Source: Ditylenchus dipsaci (Eukaryota > Nematoda > Chromadorea > Rhabditida > Anguinidae). From it: 64,000 nucleotides of DNA. A program made the position numbers and the translations under genes. The DNA is taken from NCBI GenBank assembly GCA_004194705.1, contig SADC01000054.1, positions 230,614 through 294,613 of the forward strand, in the 5' to 3' direction. The notes below the pieces were generated by a model. It was not told the origin of the DNA and did not search any database. It saw nothing but the letters and a program-made list of their open reading frames with translations. This document shows, piece by piece, positions 1 through 11,554 of the stretch; positions within the stretch are counted from its first letter, which is position 1; each line of letters begins with the position of its first letter.

Positions 1-201
1 GCAGTGTCAGAGAAGACGGATAGTCCTTTTAGGGTAAAAAAGACTATCACTCCAATCGAATTCTGCAACAAAAAGTGAAATATAAAGCAAAATTTAAAAT
101 CTAAGAATTTAATTCTAAATGTTTTGGTAAAAACAGATTGTGCCTAATTTTTTAAAGAATAAAATTTGTCAAATTTCCCAGCAAAATAATATTTTTGATT
201 A

Positions 202-288
202 TACAGTCAACCCCGATATAACGAAACTCTCGAGGACCAAAAAAATGTTTCGTTATACCGGGGTTCGTTATATCGGGGATTGACTGTA
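202..288. mobile_element. Pogo/Tigger-type MITE
   Basis: Short element with terminal inverted repeats starting TACAGTCAACCCCGATATAA and ending in its complement, ...GGGGATTGACTGTA, with TA at both ends. The interior is a near-palindrome of the same words. The TIR resembles those of Tc1/mariner (pogo/Tigger) elements. Relatives occur at 13103, 24270, 28991, 36663, 41861 and 58255. It lies 80 bp upstream of the first start codon in the window. Confidence 0.75.
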
Positions 289-367
289 TTGGAATATGTA
301 AATATTATTTATAATTAAAAAGATGAGGAGCTGTTGTGTTTAACAATAATATTTTTAGATTTCGCTG

Positions 368-3300
368 ATGGAAAACGATGTACAACTGTTGCAAAAGCTG
401 TTGACCCTGGGGGAGACCATTCAGGAGTTGCGCAGGGATACCAAACACCCAATAGTAGCACAACCATCTTTAGCAGCAGCAACAGCTAAAAGAGTGCAGA
501 AGGGCAGTAGTAGTAATAACTCTTCCCTATCTTCTAGTCCTTCCATTGAACTAGATGACCAGCACCACAACAACCATTATGCAGACAATGATAATGATGA
601 GGACAGTGTGGATTTGGAAAGTGAGCTCCAGGTAATTCAATGTCTTACTTTGGCATGGAGATACAGCCTGAAAAAGTTCTACGGTATTTTCATTTTTCGA
701 CATCTCTGTTAGGCAAAACCAAATTCTAACATTAAATTCGGGCGCTAGTAGCAAAAAATACACCCCCCCCCCCCTATGGATCTAATCTTCCCAAAATCGC
801 TGTAACTACCCTTTGGAACAACAAGTTTAGACTTAGCCCTTATGCTCAGGGGTGAGCCAACGTACGGAAGTTGTGATTACTAACTGTGTTACGTACTTTT
901 TCTGGGGTCTGGGACATAAATTTATATATAAGTATGGCATATAAAAATAAATATTCAGATGATATTTAAAACCCGTTTCTGTAATTTTGGACCACACTTT
1001 GTTACCTCGGATTTTGAGGAAATTTTTTTTCACTCCTGCACTCGAGCATGTTGTTTTAGGTAGGTTAATGCACGGTTGCTATTTTAAAAGTGCTTTTGTT
1101 GGTGAAAAACACGCCAATTTAAAAAATCTATTTTCAAAATTTCTTGAAATGTGGGCTTTTCCTAATATTAAGTTATTCGAAGTGATTTAGTTCGACAATT
1201 ATAGAGTGTGATAGCTCGTTAGAATCCTGAGATTAATCTGAATCTTCTGGCATCATTAGCTTTCGCAGAAAAAATTTTAGAATTAAGCCTTTTAAGTTAA
1301 AAAAGTGGTTTTTCAAAATCTCAAGGTAGGCATAAAAGACCCTAACGGCGCCTGCAACCGATAGTTAATCATTCAAACTGAACATTTTAAAAGATAATGC
1401 GTTAGCCTATTCAAAAAAATGAATAGTTTTCCAGACCGCACCGCGAGCAATAAAATCGCAAAATTAATTGGCGTATTCGCCTAAAATTCGATCAATATGA
1501 TCGCAAAATTAATTGGCGTGTTCACCTACAATTGCATCAAATACCTGAAAAACAATAAATCAATCGTAATCTAGCGAAAGAAACAAGTCGACAGCGATTT
1601 CTCATAAAACACAAAAATAGCGACGTGATAATAATACTTGGGCATCATATTCGTGCTCACTACGAAAAAATATCCTTAGACCATCTTATACGGCGAATAA
1701 AAAATGATTGGCACCGGGCGGGACCAACGTCAAAAAATAGTTTCCGTGGCGAGACAAATATTATTTCGCGGAAATTTAAGAATTTGATTCTCATTACAAT
1801 GATTGTGTTGCTTTCAAAATTCATCAAAATTGCGCCAAAAAACACTGATCCTGTCAAGACAAATAATTTGAATTTTAACAAATTTTCAAATTTCTGGCCA
1901 AGACAAATTTTAAATTTTGGACAAACTTCAAACGCCATTATCTCAAAATCCGATCGGCCAAATGTCTCGCTCTCAATTTTTGTATAAATTTCAGCGTTTT
2001 AGCTATCGTTGAAAAAGAGCGCCCAAAAATATGCGTTTTGAAGCAAAATTTTGCTTGTGACCAAATTGGTATGGATATTTCCCCTAAAATCCACAAATTT
2101 CAAATTAAAATCGAAAAACCTCGAAATTCTGTCGGCCAATCGGCTCGCTTTTAATTTCGGTATGAATTTCAGTGTTTTAGCTATCGTTAAAAAAAGAGCG
2201 TCGAAAAATATGGATTTTGAAGCAAAATTTTGCTTGTGACCAACATTTTGTCATTTAACGTAACACATCCCCCCTCGACCCAAATACTATATAAAGATAG
2301 TTGTTTGTGTGAATATAACTTCATGGATTTCTAAGCAAAAGAAAGTTTTTTTTCGCGCCCCTGCACCGCCCTACGCCCTGATGCGGGGCGGTCCGAGGCG
2401 CATTTGGGGCGCCCCGGGGCGGGGCGGATCCATCACTGGTCGTCCTAACTCTTTTCAGTTTTTGACGCAAAATTTTTTTTACAACGTAAACCTTAAATCC
2501 TGACACCGGATTCGTGATCAGCGTATCTGATTTGCTTGTGGAGACAATAAATATTCAAACAAGTCAATACTTTGTAATTCGAATATTTATTGTCCTGAGA
2601 GGAATTTATGATATGACAGTCAAATTATACTTCTTAGAGTAGTTTCATGAGCAAATCAGACACGCTGATCACGAATTCGATGTCACAATTTTAGATTAGC
2701 TCTTTAAAAAAAGTTTTACGTCAAAAACCGAAAAGAGTTAGGATGACTAGCAAACTTAAAAGGCCTTCTTCGTCTTGCCCCCCCCCATTTTTTCCGGAAG
2801 TTTTTCACCAAAAAGATGCAGAATCGAAATGTTTTTTTATGATGATGCACTGAAATTAAAGACGGTGCAGGCCGATTTCCATTCTTTATGACGGTTTTAT
2901 TGCCAAAAATCAGTGTTCAACAAACGCTGATTTTCTAAAAAAACACATTTTTCGCTAAAAATTGCAACAGATTGAAAAATTTCCGTGCTTAATAGAAAAA
3001 GAAACTTATCCTACGTCATATAAGCTTTTGAACAAGTGTATATCACCAGATTTCACCGAGTATGAACTGTTTTAAGAAATATGCTGGCTTTTCTGAATTC
3101 CAAACTTCGGGAGGCCAGTGCTCGGCGAATTCAGAAAAAAATTTATCCGAATTTGTAGCTATTGCGCTCAGCACATCGTAGGCTTTCGTTTGAGCTCAAG
3201 CACTCAATTTCTCATTTTCTGAGGGGTCGAGGTGGTATTAATAAATCATAAAATTACAGAACTTCTCTTTTAAATTTGGCATGCAAATTGACCTTTCTGA

Positions 3301-5858
3301 TCACTAATCCGGTGTGAGAATTTGGTTTTCGCTTAGCAGGAAAAGTTTCGCGGTACCCTCTTCCTCGGAATTTCCGCCATGCTATGATTTTACTTATTTT
3401 GATTTGTTTAGGACAAATGGCGACCCCTGGGAAGCAGTGGTCTGTCCTTGGCCAATGCAATCACCCATTTGTATGTGGAAGGTAGTGAGGAAGACAGGAA
3501 GTCGGAAGAACAGGACCAGCTATGTCCCAAAGTTCAGTATTTCTCCAGAAAAAATTCTGTGCTTAGAATACCTATCCCACCCAGAGCTAGCAACAGGTTT
3601 AACGCAGGCAAACGGGTAATGGTAAGTTAATTTTGTTAGTTTTAAGATGAAAAATTTTAAGCTTTCGCGTTCTTTGCTTCTTCTGTTCACATCCAGGCAG
3701 TATTTTATCCTCGCTCATAATCTTTAATTGCAAGGTTGATAATGGAAAGTACGCTTGATTTTTCTTCTCAGCCCAACATCCATAAAAGTCATGTGAACGC
3801 GTTCTGTAGACAGCTGCATAGGAAGAAGTTCATTGGCGTCAAACCTGGCGAATTATTAATTAGCAGCTTGGAATTCATTTCGACACCTCTTCTGGCAAAG
3901 GTTTTGTCATTCTCAAAATATTCTATGAGATTAAATAGGTGCTGAGGCAATCCAGCTTCTAAAAAAAGCATGGGGACTTTTGGTACTCTTTTTGTCATTT
4001 TGTTTGAATCTACGCCTTTTGAATCTATTTTTTTTAGCTGCTTGATGCATGTTTTTGATTTTTTAATTTAGATCAAGCCTTATACTTAGGCTTAAAAAAT
4101 CAAAAATTCAGAAAGGCGCAAACTTAAAAAAATGGCACAAAGGTACTAAACGTCCCAAATTTTTCATTTTTTGGAACAAATTTTTAATGTTTAATTTCAA
4201 ACATATTATATCAATCGAAAGTTAAGTTTCACGTTCATCTTGCTGTGTTTTTATTTTCTTCATTACACATTCAAATTCTGTCCATTTCATTAACTTTTTT
4301 TTCAATTAATTCTTGTTGGATTGATTGGCAGACTGCTTTTATCGATAACTCCCTTGCAACTCTATGAAAAAAAGTGAATCTATACAAATTGTAGCTCTTT
4401 TTGTACGCTATCGAATAGTGTTCTCAATTGAATTTATCTATTTATCTGACAGAGTGGCTACTTGTTTAAGCAGCGGATCAATTTTTTGGCAAAATTTTGT
4501 TGCTATATTTTAACCGTATTTTACTATATTTTGGGGGTTTTTTTGATGAAAGAGATAATAAAACGTGCAGAAGAAATCCGGCAATGAAATGCTATCAAAA
4601 GAGAGCAAATGCTGCAGAAAAAATGAAAGAATTATAGTTGGACAATTAAACACCAAAAATTGCACTAGAAATGCTGTTTTCAAGAAAATCTAGCCACGGA
4701 TTGTTTTGCGCTAGATGAAACTTTGATAATTGACGATGTCAATCACTACGAATCATCTGTTATGTAAAAGAAATCAAAAAGTTGCAAAAAATGTGAAAAA
4801 AAAATCAAAAAGAAGCATTAAAAATTCGAATATTTAGCGAAAAATTCAAAAACACAACGCCAATGTGTAGTTGACAGCATATAAGGTTTTGACACGCTGT
4901 GCAGTAAGTTCGCCGACTAATTATTACGTTTTTTCCAAAAAATTTTCGGCCGGAGTATATTGAAACTGACCATTCTAGCTCTAAAATTGCGCGCTGAGTA
5001 CGAAACTGTGCTCATAATCGTAGTAAATATGAATAACAGTTAACGAAACGATCATTTTAATTGCAAAGAGCTTCAAATTGCTGTTTGATTTTTTAGATTT
5101 ACTCCGTGGAACAAGGTGGCAAAATGTTGTTAATTTGATGGTGATTTTTTGACGAATAAATTTTTTGTTGTTGTCGTTTCCTGTTTCTGAGCACAGATTT
5201 GTGCTCAGCGCACAATTTCAGACCCAGAATAGCCAGTTTCAATAGTTTTAGGAAGAAAAAATGAGTGAAAAAAATGTGAGGGTTAGTCCGCGAACTTACT
5301 GATCAATCCAAAATAAACAAAATCTCATAGAGAAGAGAGAATTCAAAAGAAATATGGCAAAGACAAACTAGGAAAATTTCATTACTATTTCAGGCCAGAG
5401 GTCCGGCTGAATTAGCTAGATGTGGCCGCCTAGTCTCAGCCCAGCAGCCAGTTGCCAATGACCAAGAAGACAGTGGTCACTCCTCCACCTCCAATTCGCC
5501 CTCAGCCCAATGCTCACCTACAACAGCGGTTAGCAGTGGTCAAGACTCAGGTCATGGAAATTCCTCCACTGATGGAGGAAGCAGCAGATTCAGGTAGATG
5601 AGCCTGTTTTGTCACCTAATTTAATCAAAAATATTTTACAGCACCTTCTCGTCCATATCTTCAGCGTCTATTACTACCTCTGCTTGCCCTCCTCACAACA
5701 ATTTGATTGCGAGCCATGCGGAAGGGGAGAAGAGCTGCCACATTCTAGAACATACTCAAAAATACATAGATGCTACTGCTTGTGCTACCAAATGCTGTAA
5801 AAGTGCCATAACAGAGCCATTTAAGACTAAGCAAGAAAACAAGCTGGAATTGAAATAA
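368..5858 (+). CDS. Four-exon gene, unknown function, 296 aa
   Basis: Exons 368-631, 3412-3621, 5394-5593 and 5642-5858 join in frame with GT-AG borders (phases 0, 0, 2) and no frame breaks, giving 296 aa. The N-terminus has a leucine-rich helix (LLQKLLTLGETIQELRR, about residues 6-22) followed by Ser/Asp/His-rich low complexity. The middle contains RIPIPPRASNRFNAGKR. The C-terminal third is Ser/Thr-rich and ends in a Cys/Lys segment. No signal peptide or membrane segment is seen. The start was chosen because it opens the first exon and an upstream extension is closed. The stop TAA overlaps an AATAAA-type signal at 5857. I do not recognise the family; a weak likeness to LURAP1-type adaptor proteins in the N-terminal helix is not enough to name it. 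Introns 1 and 2 are large and repeat-filled. Confidence 0.72.
732..935 (+). repeat. Interspersed repeat family A, copy 1
   Basis: Begins with a CTAGTAG...ATACACCCCC end, then AATCGCTGTAACTACCCTTT and CGTACGGAAGTTGTGA. The same order of blocks recurs at 44681-44900 (reverse), 48655-48860 and 52434-52690 (reverse). It lies in intron 1 of the first gene. Confidence 0.75.
1880..2242. repeat. Tandem duplication of about 180 bp
   Basis: Two diverged copies, each ending in the block GCAAAATTTTGCTTGTGACCA (ends near 2064 and 2242) and each containing TTTTAGCTATCGTT. It lies in intron 1 of the first gene. No coding potential was recognised. Confidence 0.6.
2441..2748. repeat. Foldback (inverted repeat)
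   Basis: The left arm CGTCCTAACTCTTTTCAGTT is matched in reverse complement near 2730-2748 (AAAGAGTTAGGATG). Inner blocks pair too, for example GGATTCGTGATCAGCG with CGCTGATCACGAATTC. The motif ACCGGATTCGTG is shared with the Helitron copies downstream. Confidence 0.75.
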
Positions 5859-5911
5859 TAAAATATATTGATGAATATTTAAATTTGTTTTCCCAAGCTT
5901 AGTAAAGGATA

Positions 5912-6984
5912 CTAGAAGGCACGCTGCGCCGATGGCGCATCAGCCTCCCACTTTCACAGAATAGTTTAAGCATTTAAGCTTCAGGGCATTTTTCCCAGTG
6001 TGGGTGTTTTGCCCTTTCGGTCATTTTGGCCCTATTTGGGCGTTTTGGCCCTTCCCGGTCATTTTGGCCCTATTTGGCGTTTTGGCCGTTTTCGGTCATT
6101 TTGGCCCAATTTGGGTGTTTTGGCCCTTTTCGGTCATTTTGGCCCAATTTGGGTGTTTTGGCCCTTTCCTGTCATTTTGGCCCAATTTGGCGTTTCGGCT
6201 TTTCCGGCATTGTGGCCCAATTTGGAGTTTTGGCCCTTTTCAGTCATTTTGGCCCAATTTGGGGTTTGGCCATTTTTAGCCATTTTGTCCCATTTTGGGC
6301 GTTTTGGCCATGTTCGGTCATTTTCGCCCAATTTAGCCGTTTTGGCCCTTTTCTGGGCATTTCTGCCCAGTTTTTTTAATACCAGCTACCAGCAGGATTC
6401 GAACCTGTAACACTAAAAAGTATGCCTTGGTCCCCCTGTGGTTTTGTCAAAAAGCCACTTTTCGAATGATTTTTAAACAAATTTTTTTTTTGATTAGCAA
6501 GCCTGTAATTTTAACGCCGGATTCGTGCTCAGCAGGGTCGATTTGCTTATAAACTACCCTGACATTCAAGAAAACCGCCATATTTTGAATTCCTCGCGAG
6601 ACAAAATTGAATTTTTTGAAGTCGAATATTTCCGAATTTTCAGTTTTGACCACCTCCACCAAAGCGGCCACGCCCTCTGAAAAATTCTCGTATCGACCCA
6701 AATTTTTTTTGTTCGACGCGCAATGAGTTGGCGCACAACGTTCATTATGTACACACGAATTTTCATTCGCACCAAAAAAAGTTTTCCTTGATGAGAAATT
6801 TTCCAAAAATTTTTTTGACCAGAAAATTTTTTTTCGCCCAACCAACCCCCGATTTTTATTAGCGCAATCGCGAGCCCCTGCCCGTTTCCTAATCAAGGAC
6901 ACCAACTTCGAAAATTAAAGTTTTCAAAAAGTGACCTAAAAAGTGAGTGTTTCAAACAAGAAAGCAGCGCTATAGTAAAGGTGA
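5912..6984 (-). mobile_element. Non-autonomous Helitron A
   Basis: Read on the minus strand, it starts TCACCTTTACTATAGCGC at 6984 and ends with a TGCGCC/GGCGCA hairpin, then GCGTGCCTT and CTAG at 5912, followed by T. This is the TC...hairpin-CTRR structure of Helitrons, with an A|T target. The body carries a T-arm-like GGTTCGAATCC box (near 6390) and about ten 38-bp satellite units (6000-6375). No Rep/helicase ORF is seen. Its 5' end directly abuts the 3' end of copy B. Confidence 0.85.
6000..6375. repeat. 38-bp satellite in Helitron A
   Basis: About ten imperfect units built from TTTTGGCCC, TTTTCGGTCA and AATTTGGGCG. The same satellite occurs at 9225-9590 and, in reverse, at 43085-43620, always near the Helitron 3' end. 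The Trp/Phe/Gly-rich open frames across it come from the repeat. Confidence 0.9.
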
Positions 6985-8228
6985 CTAGAAGGCACGCTGC
7001 GCCGATGGCGCATCATCCCTACCTGTGTACTGCCGATTCACTCTGGTAATTGTTTTGGAGCAATTTGGGCGTTCTGGCCCTTTTGGTGATTTTGGCCTAA
7101 TTTGGACGTTTTGGCCCTTTTCGGTCATTTTGCCCCAATTTGAGCGTTTTAGCTCTAGAAGGCACGCTGCGCCGATGGCGCATCAGCCTCAACTTCAGCC
7201 CTGAAACCATTTCTAGTTCAGTTATTCAAATGCAAAAAGAAGATACGGAGAAGTTACAGAGTGTCTGTATCTTCTCTGTATCTGTGCCTTATTATTCAAA
7301 AAAGATACAGAGAAGATGCAGAAAAGATGTATCTTCTCTGTATCTCTAACTTCTCTGTATCTTTTTTTTATCTTTTCGCCGTAACCGGAGAAAAATAATA
7401 AAAGAGATACAGAGAAGTTAGAGATACAGAGAAGATACATTCTCTCTGTATCTCTCTGTAACTTCTCTGTATCTTGTTTTTTGGCAGGATGATAGATACA
7501 GAGAAGATACAGATTGTCTGTATACAAGTGGTAAGGATACCTCAGAAGGAAGATTTATTCAATACCACAAATGGTGCACGCTGGTGCCGCTTCGCGCCAT
7601 TTATATTAGGTTTGGTAGATTATGTCTGTATCTTCTCTGTAACTTCTTTCTTCTCATTAAAAAAGGATACAGAAAAGATACAGAGAAGATACAGACACTC
7701 TGTACCTGTTCATGGCAACTTTTTTTCGAAACACAAATCCACAAATATAACACCGGATTCATGCTCAGCGTGGTCGATTAACTATAAAACTACTCTTAAA
7801 CCCATTACTTTAGGTCAACATTTTGATTTCTTCGCGAGACAAATTTTGAATTTTTTGAAATCAAATATTTCCCGAATTTTCAGTTCTGACCATCTCCACC
7901 AAAGTGGGCACGCCCTCTGAGGAATTCTCGTATCTGCTCAAACTTTTTTTTAATCGACGCGCAAAGAGTTCGCGCACATTAGCTCTTGATATCACACGAA
8001 CTTTTTCTGAACCAAAAAAAAGTTTTCCTTGATGAGAAATTTTCCAAAATATTTTTTGACCAGAAAAATTTTTTTTGCCCAACCAACCCCCAATTTTTAT
8101 TAGCGCAATCGCGAGCCAACACGCGGTTTCCTAATCAAGGACACCAACTTCGAAAATTAAAGTTTTCAAAAAGTGACCTAAAAAGTGAGTGTTTCAAACG
8201 TACCAAGCAGCGCTATAGTAGTTGTAGA
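6985..8228 (-). mobile_element. Non-autonomous Helitron B
   Basis: On the minus strand it starts TCTACAACTACTATAGCGCT at 8228 and ends with the same 3' hairpin and CTAG at 6985. A second, internal copy of the 3' terminus (CTAG at 7155) shows that it is a compound of a longer element and a solo 3' end. Its 5' third matches Helitrons A, C and D. The satellite position is filled by a GATACAGAGAA microsatellite (7235-7720). There is no transposase. Confidence 0.82.
7235..7720. repeat. GATACAGAGAA microsatellite with inverted tracts
   Basis: Runs of GATACAGAGAAG and its complement CTTCTCTGTATC alternate in orientation, so the tract can fold into several hairpins. It sits inside Helitron B where copies A, C and D have the 38-bp satellite. 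Confidence 0.85.
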
Positions 8229-10195
8229 CTAGAAGCCGCCGCTGCGCCGATGGCGCATCACCTAGTTTACATATCAGCCGCTCATGATAAATCACTTGAG
8301 TCGAGCGTTTCGTTAATGGCGTTATATCGAGAGTGGTGTTATTTGGAGAGTGATGCCGCAGATGAATTCACCTGCAGATGAATTTACCTGCAGATAATTT
8401 AACCTGCAGATGAATTCACCTGCAGATAATTTAACCTGCAGATGAATTTACCTGCAAATGAATTTACCTGCAGATGAATTTACCTGCAGATGAATTTACC
8501 TGCAGATGATTTAACCTGCAAATGAATTTACCTGCAGATGAATTTACCGTCATATTTATTCACCTGCAGATGAATTTACCTGTACATGAATTAACCTGCA
8601 TTTAATTTTACCTGCAGATGATTAACCTGCAAATGAATTTACCTGCAGATGAATTTACCGTCATATTAATTCACCTGCAGATGAATTTACCTGTACATGA
8701 ATTAACCTGCATTTAATTTTACCTGCAGATGATTCAACCTGCAAATGAATTTACCTACAGATTGACCTACAGATGAATTTACCTGCAGATTCACCTGCAG
8801 ATGAATTCAACCCAGATCAATATACCTAAAACCATTGATATAACAGCACCCTCGATATAACAGCACTCATGATATAACATCACTCTCGATATAACACCAC
8901 TCTTAATATAACACCACCCTCGATATCACATCACCCGAGAGTTAGCTATAGTAGTGCTCGCGGGAAGTCCACCCTACTGAAGACAGATATTGTTATGCGA
9001 GAATTGAAATATTCGATTCATCTGCAGATGAATTTACCTGCAGATGAATTCACCTGTAGATGCACCCGCAGATGAATTTACCTGCAGATTCACCTGCAGA
9101 TGAATTTACCTACAGATTCACCTGCGGATGAATTCACCTGCAGATGAATTAACTGCAAATGAATTAACCTGCAGATGAATTTACCTGCAAATGATTTACC
9201 TGCAGATTCACCTACAGATGAATTCATTTTGGCCCGATTTGGCGTTTTGGCCCTTTTCGGTGATATTGGCCAAAGTTTGGCGTTTAGCCCTTTCCGGTCA
9301 TTTGCGCCCAATTTGGACGTTGTGTCCTTTTTCCGTGATTTTGGCCCAATTTGAGCGTTTCGGACCTTTTCGGTCATTTTGGCCCTATATGTGCGTTTTG
9401 GCCCTTCTCGGTCATTTTGGCCCAATTTGGGCGTTTTGGACCTTTTCGATCATCTTGGCTTAATTTGGGCGTTTTGGCTTTTTTCTGTTATTTTGGCCCT
9501 ATTTGGCGTTTTGCCCTTTCCGGTCATTTTGGCCTATTTGGGCGTTTTGGCCCTTTTTGGGCAATTTGGCTCAATTTGGGCATTTCCAGCTACCAGCAGG
9601 ATTCGAACCCGTAAAACTAAAAAATATTCTTGGACCCCCTGTGGTTTTCTCGAAAAGCCAGTTTTCAACCGATTTTTAGATCAAAATTTTTTCCATGAGC
9701 AAACCTGTGATTCTATCACCGGATTCGTGCTCAGCATGGTCGATTTACTATAAAAATCTTCACTTAAAACCAATACTTTAGGCCAAATTTTGAATTCCTC
9801 TCGAGACCACAAAATATTATTTCAAATTTTAAATTTTTCGAATTTTGCTATCCTGAGTACCTTCAAACACGGGCCCGCGCCCTACTTTAAAGTCGTCGTT
9901 TTCCAATTAATTTTACACCATTCGACGCGCAAGGAGTTGGCGCACAATAGTTCATCGACATCACACGAACTTTTTTCTGGACCAAAAATTTTTTTCCTTG
10001 ATGAGAAATTTTCCGAAATTTTTTTTTGACCAGAAAATTTTTTTTCGACTAATCAACCCTGAATTTTATTGCATATTCGAGGAGCCAACACGTGGTTCCT
10101 ATCAAAGGACACCAACTTCGAAAATTAAAGTGGCCCGGAAGTGACCTAAAAAGTGAGTGTTTCCACGGACCCAAACAGCGTCATAGTAAAGGTGA
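8229..10195 (-). mobile_element. Non-autonomous Helitron C
   Basis: On the minus strand it starts TCACCTTTACTATGACGC at 10195, preceded by A, and ends in a slightly diverged 3' hairpin with CTAG at 8229, which abuts the 5' T of copy B. It carries the 38-bp satellite (9225-9590), a T-arm-like box (near 9600) and a large 16-bp minisatellite (8356-9222). Confidence 0.83.
8356..9222. repeat. 16-bp minisatellite ACCTGCAGATGAATTT, interrupted
   Basis: Dozens of units of 13-17 bp cover 8356-8810 and 9016-9222. Between them (8815-8950) is a separate array of about 17-bp units containing CTCGATATAACA, whose core matches the TIRs of the pogo-type MITEs in this window. There are no spacers of constant length, so this is not a CRISPR array. 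Confidence 0.92.
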
Positions 10196-10223
10196 TTATT
10201 GAAAAAAATGTATGCACCAGGTG

Positions 10224-10645
10224 GATTCGTACCAACAACCTCTACATCACGCTAAGAATCCATGCTCCAACCCGACCAGGTGGTCGTCCACTTGGATCAA
10301 ATTTTTTTTTAAAGTTTTGGGTTCCAAAACAATTTTTTTGTACTAATTCGAGCACGCTGAAGATGGTTTGACAGTGGTAAAATTACGTTTTATGGAGAAA
10401 TTTTTGAGTTATTGCTAATTCTTGATTTATCAAAATCAATCGTTGGCAATAACTCAGAAATTTCTTCATAAAACGTAATTTACCACTGTCAAACCATCTT
10501 CAGCATGCTCGAATCAGTGCAGAAAAAATGTTTTGGAACCCGAAAACGTAAAAAAAAATTTGATCCAAGTGACGACCACTGGTTTGGTGCATGGATTCTC
10601 AGGGTTAATGTGCAGGTTGCTGGTTCGAATCTTTCTGGGTCCAAT
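10224..10645. repeat. Foldback with tRNA-like segment
   Basis: Arms centred near 10433 pair over about 200 bp: TGATCCAAGTGACGACC on the right with GGTCGTCCACTTGGATCA on the left, and GAGCACGCTGAAGATGG with its complement. Both arms carry a T-arm/B-box-like block (GCTGGTTCGAATC at about 10620). No complete cloverleaf was found. Confidence 0.75.
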
Positions 10646-10959
10646 TAGTCCCGAGTAGAGGACTCAATTCAGGGTCCTTGAGCATAGGGTGCTTTTAGAT
10701 GGTTTGAATTGATTTGGGGTGGTTTAAGTAGTTTGCAATCTTCGCGTAGAGGAAATCACCCCGCGTAGAGGAAACCGCAATTCGGTCCTGACAAATCCGA
10801 TTTTCCATACAATTTTAATTTAGATATGATGGTTTATTTTTTCTTATTAAGAAAATTTAATTTTTAGGCTATCTAGGTGGTACCTACTCCGGGGCAGCCT
10901 GTTTTACGCAACAATTTTTAAAATTCTAAGCAAAAATATAGGAGACAAAAAGTCGAAAG

Positions 10960-11330
10960 TTTGCTAAAAAAAAGTTGAGGGTCAACTAAAAGTTGAGGGG
11001 GTAAACCTTCATTTTCTAGTCAAAAAGTTGAGGGTCAACACTTTTCTAGTCAAAAGTAGTTGAGGGAACCCTGGGGGTCAACTAAAAGTTGAGGGGCAAA
11101 AAGTTGAGGGTCAACACTTTTCTAGTCAAAAGTAGTTGAGGGTCAACCTGGGGGTCAACTAAAAGTTGAGGGGCAAAAAGTTGAGGCCGGGTCAACTTTA
11201 GGGGTCAACTTTTGGGGTCAACCTAAAAAGTTGAGGGTCAACTAAGTTGAGGCATGAAAGTTGACGGCAGGGTCAACTTTAGGGGTCAATTTTAAAAAGT
11301 TGAGAGTCAACTAAGTTGACCCGACTATAC
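10960..11330. repeat. AAGTTGAGGGTCAACT minisatellite
   Basis: Irregular array of AAAAGTTGAGGGTCAAC, AACTAAAAGTTGAGG and TCTAGTCAAAAGTAGTTG words in both orientations. TTGACCC and GGGTCAA make short palindromes throughout. No open frame of interest. Confidence 0.88.
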
Positions 11331-11554
11331 TTACAGCCAATACTAAAATCCTAGTAAAAACAGGGGCTCTATTAGAGAAATACTATGATTAATGTATGAT
11401 TGTGGAGGTTTCTTCAATCAGATTTTGATTTGGATAAACAAAATTATAATATCTAGGCAGTACTTCATTTCGACTTTGACCTCCACTGTGACCAGAGGGT
11501 CACTCAGCTGCTCTTGTTTTCACAACTGTATGGTCCAATTGCTGCTAATCTAAC

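Noticed and set aside
1625..1987. 120-residue plus-strand frame
   Set aside because: AT-rich intronic repeat sequence with an equally open antisense frame and no family likeness.
5998..6410. Open frames rich in Trp, Phe, Gly and Pro in three frames
   Set aside because: They come from the 38-bp Helitron satellite; all three frames are open because the unit lacks stops, and the same frames recur at 9191-9753 and 43147-43572.
8356..9222. Possible CRISPR-like array
   Set aside because: Units are contiguous, of variable length and without unique spacers; the context is eukaryotic.
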